This document shows positions 1 to 6,847 of a stretch of DNA of 64,000 bases, one piece after another. The notes under the pieces were generated by a model that saw only the letters and a list, made by a program, of their open reading frames with translations, was not told where the DNA came from and ran no database searches. This DNA is from Parabacteroides distasonis (GTDB taxonomy: Bacteria > Bacteroidota > Bacteroidia > Bacteroidales > Tannerellaceae), in assembly GCA_021531385.1 (NCBI GenBank), contig JAFBIR010000010.1, positions 62,001-126,000 of the forward strand, read 5' to 3'. Every line of letters starts with the position of its first letter. The first letter of the stretch is position 1. The translations under genes were made by a program, and so were the position numbers.

Positions 1-2
1 AC

Positions 3-56
3 GAGCGGGCGGATTGGGACTTCGATGCGCAGTGCTGGATACTACTTAACAATTAG
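3..56 (+). CDS. possible 3' end of an upstream gene (partial)
   Basis: Frame 3 is open from the left edge and would end ...WDFDAQCWILLNN at a TAG (54-56). The stop falls just before the heptamer repeats, as expected for the end of a gene. Only 17 codons are visible and I cannot name a family, so this could be chance. Confidence 0.2.
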   Translation, partial: ERADWDFDAQCWILLNN

Positions 57-100
57 GAATGAGGAATTAGGAGTTAGGAATTAGGAGTTAGGAATGAGGA
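52..100. repeat. heptanucleotide tandem repeat (ATTAGGA family)
   Basis: Seven consecutive heptamers, ATTAGGA, ATGAGGA or GTTAGGA, sit directly upstream of the primase-helicase gene. The same heptamers occur in the opposite orientation at 23090-23180 and 43638-43658. They are non-coding and probably arise by slippage. Confidence 0.8.
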
Positions 101-125
101 ATTATTTATTTTAAATCAAATAGTT

Positions 126-1952
126 ATGATAGATACGAAGAAATATGATTTGAGTTTTTATGGCATCTCTTTGCAAAAGGCCAAGGTGGTAAATGGTCAG
201 AACGCTATCCGTGCGTATTGCCCGAAGTGTCACGAGAGCCGCAGGAACGTGCATAAGAAGGAGCGGGAGCTCTACGTGAACCTCGACAATGGTTGCTGCC
301 ACTGCCACAACTGTGGGGCGGACTGGCGCATGGACACGAGGGAGTATCAGGAGCGGAAGGCACAGGCGGAGCAGTTGGCCCGCCGCCCCTCGACCTATAC
401 CCGCCCCAAGCCGGCGGCGGAGCCTCGCTATGCCGATCGGTTCAGCGAGAAGTTGCGTAGCTACCTCTGCGAGACCCGTCAGCTGAGCCTCGACGTGCTG
501 CGTGAGCTGTTGGTGACGGAGGAGAAGTGTTTCATGCCGCAGTCGGGCCGGGAGGAGGATTGCGTGGTGTTCAACTACTACGAGCAGGGAGTGTTGATCA
601 ACCGCAAGTATCGCAGCGGGCGGAAACATTTCAAGATGGAGAAGGGGGCGGAGCTGATCCCCTACAACCTCGACAGCTGCTTGAATGAGCTGGAGGTGAT
701 CATCACCGAGGGGGAGATCGACGTGCTGTCGCTGCTGACCGTCGGATTCAAGAGCGTGGTGAGCCTACCGAGCGGAGCGAATGGCAACACCGACTTCTTG
801 AACCGGGTGTATGACTTCTACTTCGGGGATAAGACGTGGATCTTGATCGCTACCGACATGGACGCACCGGGTGTGAAATGCGCTGAGGAGTTGGTGCGCC
901 GCTTCGGGCCGGAGCGTTGCAAGCGGGTCTGTTTCAGCGAGGGCTGCAAGGACGCGAATGAGGAGTTGGTGAAAAAGGGGGCGGAGAGCCTGCGGCAACG
1001 CATCGCCGAGGCGCAACCGGTGCCGCTGCAAGACATCCGCACGGTGGAATCGTTTGAGGAGGAGCTGGATGCGTTCTACCAGAATGGTCCGCAATCGGGC
1101 GTGCCGACTGGCTGGAAGAACTTCGATCGGATCGTCAGCTTCGCCACGGGGCAGTTGGCGCTGATCACCGGGCGTACGAATGATGGCAAGAGCGAGTGGC
1201 TCGACGAGTTGGTGCTGCGTCTCCTGCTCCGCACGGATTGGAACGTGGGCTACTGGAGCCCCGAGAACACGCTGATGGATCACGCCCGCAAGCTGATCGA
1301 GAAGCTGGCGGATCGCTCGTTCGATAATCGCAAGCAGTTGGGCGTTTCGCAGGGGCAGTTTCTCCGCTGCAAGCAGTTCATGCGGGAGCGGATGAACTGG
1401 ATCGACCTTCCCTTCAGCGAGCAGCGGTTGGCTACGTTGCAGGCCCGTGCCCTCACCTTGGTGCGCAAGATGGGCATCCGGATGCTGGTGCTCGATCCCT
1501 ACAACTTCATCCTGAAGGAGAACAACGCCCAGCGGTCAGAGAACGCCTGGGACAGCTACGTGATCGGGTCGTTGCGTGATTTCGCCATCCAAAACAACCT
1601 CTTGATCTTCCTTGTGGCGCATCCCCGCAAGGTGGAGATGATGCTCGACGGCCGCAAACGGCGCATCACCTTGGAGGACATCTCCGGCACCGCCGACTTC
1701 GGCAACAAGGCCGATTACGTCTTCTGTGTCGATCGAGACGATGAGCATGGCCTCGTGACCCTCTCGGTCGATAAGGTGCGCCGCAAGCAGTATGGCTCTA
1801 AAGGCAAGCAGGCCTTTTTCGTCTATAAGGCAGTCAGTGGCCGTTACTGCCCCTGTGAACGGGATGAGGAGCACAACCCGGTGAACACCGATTGGTCGAG
1901 CGACAGCGGCTTCTGGTTGAAGGAGCTCGATCTCTTCGGGAATGAGGTATAA
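126..1952 (+). CDS. Twinkle/T7 gp4-like primase-helicase (TOPRIM plus RecA/DnaB-type ATPase)
   Basis: This is a 608-aa protein combining a zinc finger, a TOPRIM domain and a helicase core. Zinc-binding cysteines are C32 and C35 (CPKC) and C60 and C63 (CHNC). The TOPRIM segment has ITEGEID at 193-199 with E195, and ATDMD around 242-246 supplying the acidic pair. The RecA-like part has Walker A GRTNDGKSEW (349-358, K355), Walker B LVLDPYN (454-460, D457) and a sensor-like H499. The order matches phage T7 gp4 and mitochondrial Twinkle, so it probably primes and unwinds DNA. It is followed 28 bp later by DUF4248 and then by HU-like and smalltalk genes, a set I know as recurrent in Bacteroides-type genomes and probably phage-derived. 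Family level is secure; the biological role is unknown. Confidence 0.85.
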   Translation: MIDTKKYDLSFYGISLQKAKVVNGQNAIRAYCPKCHESRRNVHKKERELYVNLDNGCCHCHNCGADWRMDTREYQERKAQAEQLARRPSTYTRPKPAAEPRYADRFSEKLRSYLCETRQLSLDVLRELLVTEEKCFMPQSGREEDCVVFNYYEQGVLINRKYRSGRKHFKMEKGAELIPYNLDSCLNELEVIITEGEIDVLSLLTVGFKSVVSLPSGANGNTDFLNRVYDFYFGDKTWILIATDMDAPGVKCAEELVRRFGPERCKRVCFSEGCKDANEELVKKGAESLRQRIAEAQPVPLQDIRTVESFEEELDAFYQNGPQSGVPTGWKNFDRIVSFATGQLALITGRTNDGKSEWLDELVLRLLLRTDWNVGYWSPENTLMDHARKLIEKLADRSFDNRKQLGVSQGQFLRCKQFMRERMNWIDLPFSEQRLATLQARALTLVRKMGIRMLVLDPYNFILKENNAQRSENAWDSYVIGSLRDFAIQNNLLIFLVAHPRKVEMMLDGRKRRITLEDISGTADFGNKADYVFCVDRDDEHGLVTLSVDKVRRKQYGSKGKQAFFVYKAVSGRYCPCERDEEHNPVNTDWSSDSGFWLKELDLFGNEV

Positions 1953-1980
1953 ACAGATCGCATCTAAATAATTGGTTCTT

Positions 1981-2211
1981 ATGGATATAGCAGATAAACC
2001 ATTCAAGATCAGGGCGTATAGCAAGAAGGAATTGGCCTTTTGCTATTTCCCCACCTCCACGCACGATACCGCCGTGCATCACCTGAATGCCTGGCTCAAG
2101 CGTTGCGCCCCACTCTGGGCTGAGTTGGAGGCCACTGGCTACAACAAGCACACGAAGTGTTTCACGCCCCTCCAAGTACGTCTTATCGTGAAGCATCTGG
2201 GGGATCCTTGA
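1981..2211 (+). CDS. DUF4248 domain protein
   Basis: A 76-aa protein beginning MDIADKPFKIRAYSKKELA. I chose the ATG at 1981 over a TTG at 1972 because DUF4248 proteins normally begin close to this motif. The sequence carries the family's pattern of FKIRAYSKKELAFCYFP followed by a helical stretch and a C-terminal TKCFTPLQVRLIVKHLG, which resembles a small DNA-binding fold. Function is unknown. It is almost always seen next to primase-helicase and HU-like genes in Bacteroidales, as here, which suggests a role in DNA transactions. Confidence 0.8.
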   Translation: MDIADKPFKIRAYSKKELAFCYFPTSTHDTAVHHLNAWLKRCAPLWAELEATGYNKHTKCFTPLQVRLIVKHLGDP

Positions 2212-2244
2212 TCCCTCCCCTCAAGGAGCCTGCAACGTCAGGGG

Positions 2245-2493
2245 TTATTCACACGTTCCCTCACGCAATGCGGCCAAGGGGAAGATCAAGTCCCAGTTCT
2301 TTCCCCAAACAATATTCCCCATCTCCAATCTGAATTTCTTGAACTTACGTTCATCCAAATAGGCGTTATACTGGGGATGGGGATGTTTCTTGATAAACGC
2401 ACCCACATCGACAGTCTGCACGGCTCCATCGTTGAAATGCAATTGAACGCTCAATGGAGCCACATAGGTAGCGGATTCAATTTTTAGGTTCAT
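2245..2493 (-). CDS. DUF2442 domain protein
   Basis: An 82-aa protein with the DUF2442 layout: an N-terminal strand pair ending in LHFNDGAVQTVDVG, a middle YLDERKFKKFRLEMGNIVWGKNWDL block, and the family's typical '(N/D)LIFP...L' end. DUF2442 is commonly encoded immediately after DUF4160, and the pair is sometimes suspected of being toxin-antitoxin-like, without proof that I know of. Here the ATG overlaps the stop of the DUF4160 remnant (ATGA), so they were once co-transcribed. The DUF4160 partner is broken, so this may be an orphan on its way to decay. Confidence 0.8.
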   Translation of the reverse strand: MNLKIESATYVAPLSVQLHFNDGAVQTVDVGAFIKKHPHPQYNAYLDERKFKKFRLEMGNIVWGKNWDLIFPLAALREGTCE

Positions 2494-2692
2494 AGCTTCT
2501 TTGTAATTCTCGTTGAACGAACTCTTTTCTTGTAGATGAAAAAGTTCATTGGATGCTGGCTAATTCGCCATTCTGCAACAGAATCTCGAACACGGCCTCC
2601 TTCCCATCCCTCATGACATGAACATGTATGGGTTCATGCTCATTGGAATAGAACAAGAATATCAAACCAAAATATTCAAATATCTTAGGCAT
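2490..2692 (-). pseudogene. DUF4160 gene with internal deletion and frameshift
   Basis: From the ATG at 2692 the frame reads MPKIFEYFGLIFLFYS, then NEHEPIHVHV, the hallmark N-terminus of DUF4160, but stops at TGA 2548-2546 after 48 residues. In another frame the DNA just past that point encodes NFFIYKKRVRSTRITKKL, the typical C-terminal tail of DUF4160, ending at 2490 with the ATGA overlap to DUF2442. A normal DUF4160 is about 80-110 residues, so roughly 30-40 central residues have been deleted and the ends are out of frame. The intact junction with DUF2442 shows the ancestral operon order. Confidence 0.75.
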
Positions 2693-2830
2693 ATCAACTA
2701 ACTTACAAGGTGATAGAATGATCTAACGCAAAGAAACAATATTATTTGTGAATCTCCAAATAATCCCTCAAAATCCTGTGGAATCGGGAGGGATCGGGTG
2801 GAAACCTACGGTGGGAAGAAATGACGGAAG

Positions 2831-2838
2831 TAATTTTG
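2831..2838 (+). promoter_or_regulatory. -7 promoter box TAATTTTG, probably for the HU-like gene
   Basis: The box matches the Bacteroidales -7 consensus TAnnTTTG. If used, it gives a leader of about 240 nt before the ATG at 3084, containing the 22-bp repeat and hairpin at 2876-2923. Confidence 0.45.
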
Positions 2839-2875
2839 CGTCAAAGAAATAAAGCATGCGAGGCGCCACTTCGCC

Positions 2876-2923
2876 AGTTAGGAAAAAATTTCTCTCCAGT
2901 TAGGGAAATCTCCCGCCCTAACT
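2876..2923. repeat. 22-bp-period repeat (two units) with hairpin in the HU leader
   Basis: AGTTAGG begins at 2876 and again at 2898, exactly 22 bp apart, with similar A/T-rich and CTCC-containing remainders. The second copy also forms a perfect inverted repeat, AGTTAGGG (2898-2905) with CCCTAACT (2916-2923). A related AGTTAGG array lies at 59091-59156. The rest of 2693-3083 shows no gene that I can support. Confidence 0.6.
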
Positions 2924-3083
2924 ACACAGAGAATAGGGAGTAACAGCGATTTATCACGCATGCCAACCGCCAAGGGATAGCGACTCAGGATGTCTTGCGG
3001 CGAAAGTTTTGATTGACAACCCACGGGTTAGCCGCCTCCCACAGCGCCCGTGGTCCACCTGAGTCACTGAGGGAATCAACTGC

Positions 3084-3770
3084 ATGGGAATAAACCTGAA
3101 AGCAAAAGAGGTATTGATCCAAATCGGGAAGTACGCAGGCACCTATCGCTATGTGCTGTCGCCCGTGATTTACAACAAGCTGAGCGCCTCAAAGGTGATC
3201 CAAGAGGCAGCGGTCCGCTCGAACATCAACCGAGGAGTGCTCAATGCCGCCTGGGATGCGATCGGCTCCGTGATCCAGACGTGGGCTACGGAGGGGCACT
3301 CCGTGGCGATCCCCGGGTTGGGCACGATGCGTTTCGGCGTGAAGGCGGCCTCGGCCAGTACGGTGGAGAAGGTCTCGTCAGATCTGATCACCGCCCGCAA
3401 GGTGATCTTCACTCCTTCCGTGGATATCAAGAACGAGCTGCGCACCACAAGTGTCAGCATCGCCTGCTACGATCGGGATGGCAAGCTGATCAAGACCGTC
3501 AACTCCGCCGGCGACAAGATGGGCGATTTCGAGGTGGAGCTGCTGGCGAGCCCGGAGAATAGCGGCACTTTCGAAGGAGCGGGTTTCTACAACGAGAATG
3601 AGATGGTGGTTGTCAAGGCGATTCCTGCCTCCGGCTATCAGTTCGTGAAGTGGGACGATGACGTAACCGACGCTGAGCGTACCCTCACCATTACCGAGGA
3701 TATCAGCTTGGTGGCCACCTTCAAGGTCTCTGATCCGCCTGTTGAGCCGGAGAATCCGGATGTAGTATAA
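3084..3770 (+). CDS. HU/IHF-like DNA-binding protein with C-terminal InlB-type repeat
   Basis: This 228-aa protein begins with a Bacteroidales HU-like domain of about 130 residues: an N-terminal strand (KEVLIQIGKYAGTYRYVL), the paired helices of an HU body (ASKVIQEAAVRSNINRGVLNAAWDAIG), the hinge HSVAIPGLGTMRF and an arm-like stretch with ITARKVIFTPS. Residues about 152-214 form one glycine- and aromatic-rich repeat ending YQFVKWDDDVTDAERTLTITEDISLVATF, like divergent InlB B-repeats. Members of this family accompany DUF4248 and smalltalk genes. It probably binds or bends DNA nonspecifically; the role of the appended repeat is unclear. Confidence 0.85.
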   Translation: MGINLKAKEVLIQIGKYAGTYRYVLSPVIYNKLSASKVIQEAAVRSNINRGVLNAAWDAIGSVIQTWATEGHSVAIPGLGTMRFGVKAASASTVEKVSSDLITARKVIFTPSVDIKNELRTTSVSIACYDRDGKLIKTVNSAGDKMGDFEVELLASPENSGTFEGAGFYNENEMVVVKAIPASGYQFVKWDDDVTDAERTLTITEDISLVATFKVSDPPVEPENPDVV

Positions 3771-3800
3771 TGGATGTTTAATGTTTAAAATGTATAGTGT

Positions 3801-3893
3801 ATGAAGAAGTCAATCTGGGGAACGGTCCTCAAAGTGATTATTGCGGTGGCCACGGCCATCGCCGGTGCGTTAGGGATTAGCGCTTGTGTATGA
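3801..3893 (+). CDS. smalltalk protein (30-aa membrane peptide)
   Basis: The ORF encodes 30 residues beginning MKKSIWGTVLKVIIAV and ending GISACV. It matches the 'smalltalk' family of about 30-35 aa: a basic start, a W, one hydrophobic alanine- and isoleucine-rich helix and a conserved Cys near the end. The family sits between an HU-like gene and an N-acetylmuramoyl-L-alanine amidase in many Bacteroides. Here it follows the HU-like gene by 30 bp, but no amidase follows; a terminator begins 11 bp after the stop. Function is unknown. The single transmembrane helix and linkage to amidases suggest a phage-type holin or regulatory peptide, which is only inference. Confidence 0.8.
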   Translation: MKKSIWGTVLKVIIAVATAIAGALGISACV

Positions 3894-3903
3894 TGAAAAA
3901 AGA

Positions 3904-3933
3904 CCCCGGCTCTGGTTGGAGCCGAGGCTTTTT
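3904..3933 (+). terminator. Rho-independent terminator after smalltalk
   Basis: CCCCGGCTC (3904-3912) pairs with GAGCCGAGG (3919-3927) with one mismatch, a 6-nt loop and a following T run. It closes the primase-HU-smalltalk unit. Confidence 0.85.
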
Positions 3934-4048
3934 ATGATTGCCACTTGGCGCATCTGTTCTTGCACATCAAAGCCTTAGCCTTGTTGAAGAACACCTCAGA
4001 GTAGCGGAACATCACCGGCCACGCAGCAATGGATCGCTGATCGCTCAT
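3932..4048 (-). pseudogene. possible C-terminal remnant of a SusD/RagB-like gene
   Basis: A 38-codon minus-strand frame contains WPVMFRYSEVFFNKAKAL, which resembles the late SusD/RagB signature '(W/F)P..RY(S/A)(E/D)(V/I)(L/Y)LN(R/K)AEA'. The frame has no room for a full protein and its stop overlaps the smalltalk terminator, so at most it is a relic of a lost gene, perhaps where the expected amidase region was replaced. Chance similarity cannot be excluded. Confidence 0.3.
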
Positions 4049-4137
4049 TTTTTTGGGAAAAATTGTAACGTTTCCATGCGTTGATACGTCTTATAGGCAA
4101 ATAACAAAAGGAACGGGCGAGGCCAACCTGTTTTCGT

Positions 4138-4159
4138 AGAGATGTTGCGCTACATCTCT
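4138..4159. repeat. REP-like palindrome upstream of the receptor gene
   Basis: AGAGATGT (4138-4145) and ACATCTCT (4152-4159) are perfect 8-bp arms around TGCGCT, 13 bp before the ATG at 4173. It resembles the GAGACG...CGTCTC and AGCCGTTGC/GCAACGGCT palindromes at 22955, 59147 and 59729. As RNA it would form a hairpin in the leader of the downstream gene. Confidence 0.6.
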
Positions 4160-4172
4160 GCCCAAAAATGAA

Positions 4173-6506
4173 ATGAATATGTTACGGAAAATAGTCTTAG
4201 GGGCTATGCTGCTGGGCGGCATGGCAGTGGGCGCTATCGCTCAAAATTTGGTGATCAAAGGCAGTGTGCGTGAGGCGGAGAGCCAGACGCAGGTGGAGTT
4301 TGCCAACGTGGTGCTACAAACGATGGATTCCGCTTTCGTGGCGGGGGCGACAACCGATGCGCAGGGAAATTTCAGCTTAGGGAAACTGAGCAGGGGCGAT
4401 TATCGCTTAGTGATCTCTTGTATCGGCTATCAACCGACGATACTCGACTTGAAGGGATTTGAACGCACGACGGATGTCGGGGAGATCCTGCTCGGCGAGG
4501 ATGCGGTCGCCTTGTCCGGGGTGACGGTCAGTGGCTCTGCCCAGACCACTCGTTCGGACCGGAAGTTGGTCTTCCCTTCCGAGCGGCAGGTGAAAGCTTC
4601 CCGCAATGGCATCGAGCTGCTGCAACAGCTGATGTTGCCCCGCATTCAGGTGGATCCGCTGAATAATGCCATCAAGATGGTGGGTAATGGCACCGTGCAG
4701 TTGCGCATCAATGGTGTGAAGGTGGAGCAACAGGAGATCCAGGCCTTGCAGCCAGCGGATATTATCCGTATTGAGTATCATGACGATCCGAGCTTGCGCT
4801 ATGGCGAGGTGGATGCGGTGTTGGATTACATCGTGCGCCGGCCGGAGACAGGCGGTAGCTTCGGGTTGGATTCCCGTCAGAGTGTCAATCGGATGTGGGG
4901 CGAGCACAACGTTCAAGCCAAGGTGAACCATAAACGGTCGGAATGGAATGCCAGCTATCGTTTCGGCCCCCGTGACTTCTATGGCTCCTATCGGGACAAC
5001 CGGGAACATTTCGAGTTGGCCAATGGGCAGACGGTGGATCGTATCGAGGAGGGCGTGCCCAGCCACATGGAGATGTACATGCACAACGCACACTTGACCT
5101 ACAACTACCAGGAGGCGGAGAAGCAGTTCTTCAATGCCACCCTGCGTTACTGGGGCAATCGCATTCCGCACTATGACTATCGAGGCATCTTGCGCAACAG
5201 TGCCGACCCGACCGATTATGTCTATATGATCGACTTGACCCCTGAGAGCTCTCATTCGCCCGCTTTGGATCTCTACTACCAGCGCACCTTGCCAAAGGAT
5301 CAACTCTTGGTGTTCAATGTGGTGGGTACCTATATCGGTACGGATAGCCGACGCACCTATCAAGAGCAGCGAGGCGATCTGTTGCTGACGGACATCAACA
5401 ATCAGGTGGAGGGCCGGAAGTATTCGTTGATCGGCGAGGCGATCTATGAGAAGGCATTCGCTAACGGGCTGCGTCTCAGTGCGGGCTTGAACCATACGCA
5501 TTCTTTTTCCGATAACACCTATCGCAATGGACACGCCTATGAGACCCACCTGACGCAGATGAGCAGTTCCGCCTATGGTGAGTTGAAAGGTAAACTGAAT
5601 AAGCTGGATTACACCGTGGGGCTCTCCCTGCTCCGTTCTGCTTATGACCAGCGAGATGGCTTGTCGGAGGCCAAATACAACCTCAACTCCCGTCTCACGC
5701 TTTTCTATCACCTGCCCGGTGAGCAGAGCCTTCGTTTCCAGGGACGTATTCGCAGCAATGCCCCCTCGTTGAGCCAGTTGAGTGCGGTGGAACAGGCGAT
5801 TGACTCCATCCAGATCCAGCGAGGCAATCCCGATCTGCATTATTACATGGACTATCGGGCGCAGTTGAACTACTCGCTGAAAAAGGGACTCTTCTATGTC
5901 GATCTGTTGAACGTCTATCAGTATCAGCCGAAGGCGATTATGGACGAGAAGCGACAGGAGGGCAACCGCATCGTGCAGACGTGGGACAATCAGAAGCGTG
6001 CGCAGGCGTTTTTCTCCACGGCTACCCTGCGGGTCGGGCCGATCAAGGATATGCTGCAGTTTTCCTTGGCTGGGGGTGTACGCCATTTCATCACCCATGG
6101 CAATGCCTATACGCACCGCTACACCAACTGGTGGTATTCGGGAGATGTCTCGCTGACCTGGAAACAGCTCTCTTTTATGTACAGCATATCGAGTAACGTG
6201 AACAGTTTCTGGGGTGAGACCATGAGCGGTGGCGAGAACTTCCAATATGCCCAGTTGAGCTATCGGGTCAAGCAGGTTACCTTAGGCCTCTTTGCCATCA
6301 ATCCCTTCGTCAACAACTGGAAGCAAGAGACAGAGAACTGGAACCGCTTCGCCTCCTATCACCGTACCAACCATATCAAGGAGGCAACGAACGTGATCGG
6401 CATCGCGCTGAGCTATAATTTCTCTTTCGGTCGTTCCCTCAAGTCCGCCCAAAAACGGGTGAACAACTCCGATAGCGATTCGGGTGTGATGAATGCGGGG
6501 AAGTGA
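4173..6506 (+). CDS. outer-membrane beta-barrel receptor with carboxypeptidase-like N-terminal domain
   Basis: This 777-aa protein has a signal peptide (cleavage near GAIA|Q at 23-24). A carboxypeptidase-regulatory-like Ig domain follows at about 27-105, with the typical FANVVLQTMDSAFVAGATTDAQGNFSL pattern. Next is a plug-like segment at about 120-220 (ASRNGIELLQQL...VQLRINGVKV...IIRIEYHDDPSLRYG), then a long alternating-strand region to the C-terminus characteristic of the OMP_b-brl_2 / TonB-dependent-receptor-like family. No SusD partner follows. It probably sits in the outer membrane; the ligand is unknown. An ATG at 4179 is an alternative start. Confidence 0.8.
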   Translation: MNMLRKIVLGAMLLGGMAVGAIAQNLVIKGSVREAESQTQVEFANVVLQTMDSAFVAGATTDAQGNFSLGKLSRGDYRLVISCIGYQPTILDLKGFERTTDVGEILLGEDAVALSGVTVSGSAQTTRSDRKLVFPSERQVKASRNGIELLQQLMLPRIQVDPLNNAIKMVGNGTVQLRINGVKVEQQEIQALQPADIIRIEYHDDPSLRYGEVDAVLDYIVRRPETGGSFGLDSRQSVNRMWGEHNVQAKVNHKRSEWNASYRFGPRDFYGSYRDNREHFELANGQTVDRIEEGVPSHMEMYMHNAHLTYNYQEAEKQFFNATLRYWGNRIPHYDYRGILRNSADPTDYVYMIDLTPESSHSPALDLYYQRTLPKDQLLVFNVVGTYIGTDSRRTYQEQRGDLLLTDINNQVEGRKYSLIGEAIYEKAFANGLRLSAGLNHTHSFSDNTYRNGHAYETHLTQMSSSAYGELKGKLNKLDYTVGLSLLRSAYDQRDGLSEAKYNLNSRLTLFYHLPGEQSLRFQGRIRSNAPSLSQLSAVEQAIDSIQIQRGNPDLHYYMDYRAQLNYSLKKGLFYVDLLNVYQYQPKAIMDEKRQEGNRIVQTWDNQKRAQAFFSTATLRVGPIKDMLQFSLAGGVRHFITHGNAYTHRYTNWWYSGDVSLTWKQLSFMYSISSNVNSFWGETMSGGENFQYAQLSYRVKQVTLGLFAINPFVNNWKQETENWNRFASYHRTNHIKEATNVIGIALSYNFSFGRSLKSAQKRVNNSDSDSGVMNAGK

Positions 6507-6517
6507 GAAATTCTTCT

Positions 6518-6525
6518 TACTTTTG
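6518..6525 (+). promoter_or_regulatory. -7 promoter box TACTTTTG for the small membrane gene
   Basis: A perfect TAnnTTTG box ends 5 bp before the ATG at 6531, so transcription would begin at or within a few bases of the start codon, giving a leaderless or nearly leaderless mRNA. Confidence 0.6.
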
Positions 6526-6530
6526 CAGAC

Positions 6531-6746
6531 ATGAAGAAGGAAAGTAAAGAAGCTATCTTATTTGAGATCGGAAAGTTTTTGATTGACATTGCTAAATTGG
6601 TGTTTGGAGGAGTTATACTTGCTGGCATCATGAAGTATGAGAATATCAATCAATGGTTACTTTTCGGTCTCGGTGGAAGTGTGGTCTTGGCTTGCTTTTC
6701 TGCGGGAGCGATATTAACGGCTTTATTCAAAAAAAAGGAGGTATAA
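6531..6746 (+). CDS. DUF6722-like small membrane protein
   Basis: A 71-aa protein with two hydrophobic helices (about 21-35, FLIDIAKLVFGGVILAGIM, and about 43-65) and a basic end FKKKEV. The pattern KEAILFEIGKFLIDIAKLVFGGVILAGIMK matches the DUF6722 family of Bacteroidales, function unknown. It is followed at once (2 bp after the stop) by a 32-aa membrane peptide and then GSCFA, so the three are probably co-transcribed. Confidence 0.75.
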   Translation: MKKESKEAILFEIGKFLIDIAKLVFGGVILAGIMKYENINQWLLFGLGGSVVLACFSAGAILTALFKKKEV

Positions 6747-6748
6747 TA

Positions 6749-6847
6749 ATGGGATTGATTGTATTTTTATGTGTTGTCGGCCTGTTAGCAGCAGGTATTG
6801 GCATTTGGGGTGCTATCCAGCTCCACAATGAGGGATCACGTGGGTGA
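6749..6847 (+). CDS. 32-aa single-helix membrane peptide
   Basis: The frame from ATG 6749 encodes a hydrophobic peptide beginning MGLIVFLCVVGLLAAGIGIWG and ending NEGSRG. A good AAGGAGG-like stretch lies 8-10 bp upstream at the end of the preceding gene. Its last 20 bp overlap the start of the GSCFA gene. Small partners of DUF6722 genes of this size are common, but I recognise no named family. Confidence 0.6.
   Translation: MGLIVFLCVVGLLAAGIGIWGAIQLHNEGSRG

Noticed and set aside
1-3893. complete prophage or integrative element
   Set aside because: No integrase, capsid, portal, terminase or conjugation gene is visible, and no attachment-site repeats could be identified in this window.
4407-6245. 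612-codon open frame on the minus strand
   Set aside because: It is the antisense shadow of the beta-barrel receptor gene; composition is rich in H, Q, R and I as expected from reversed codons, and no family is recognisable.
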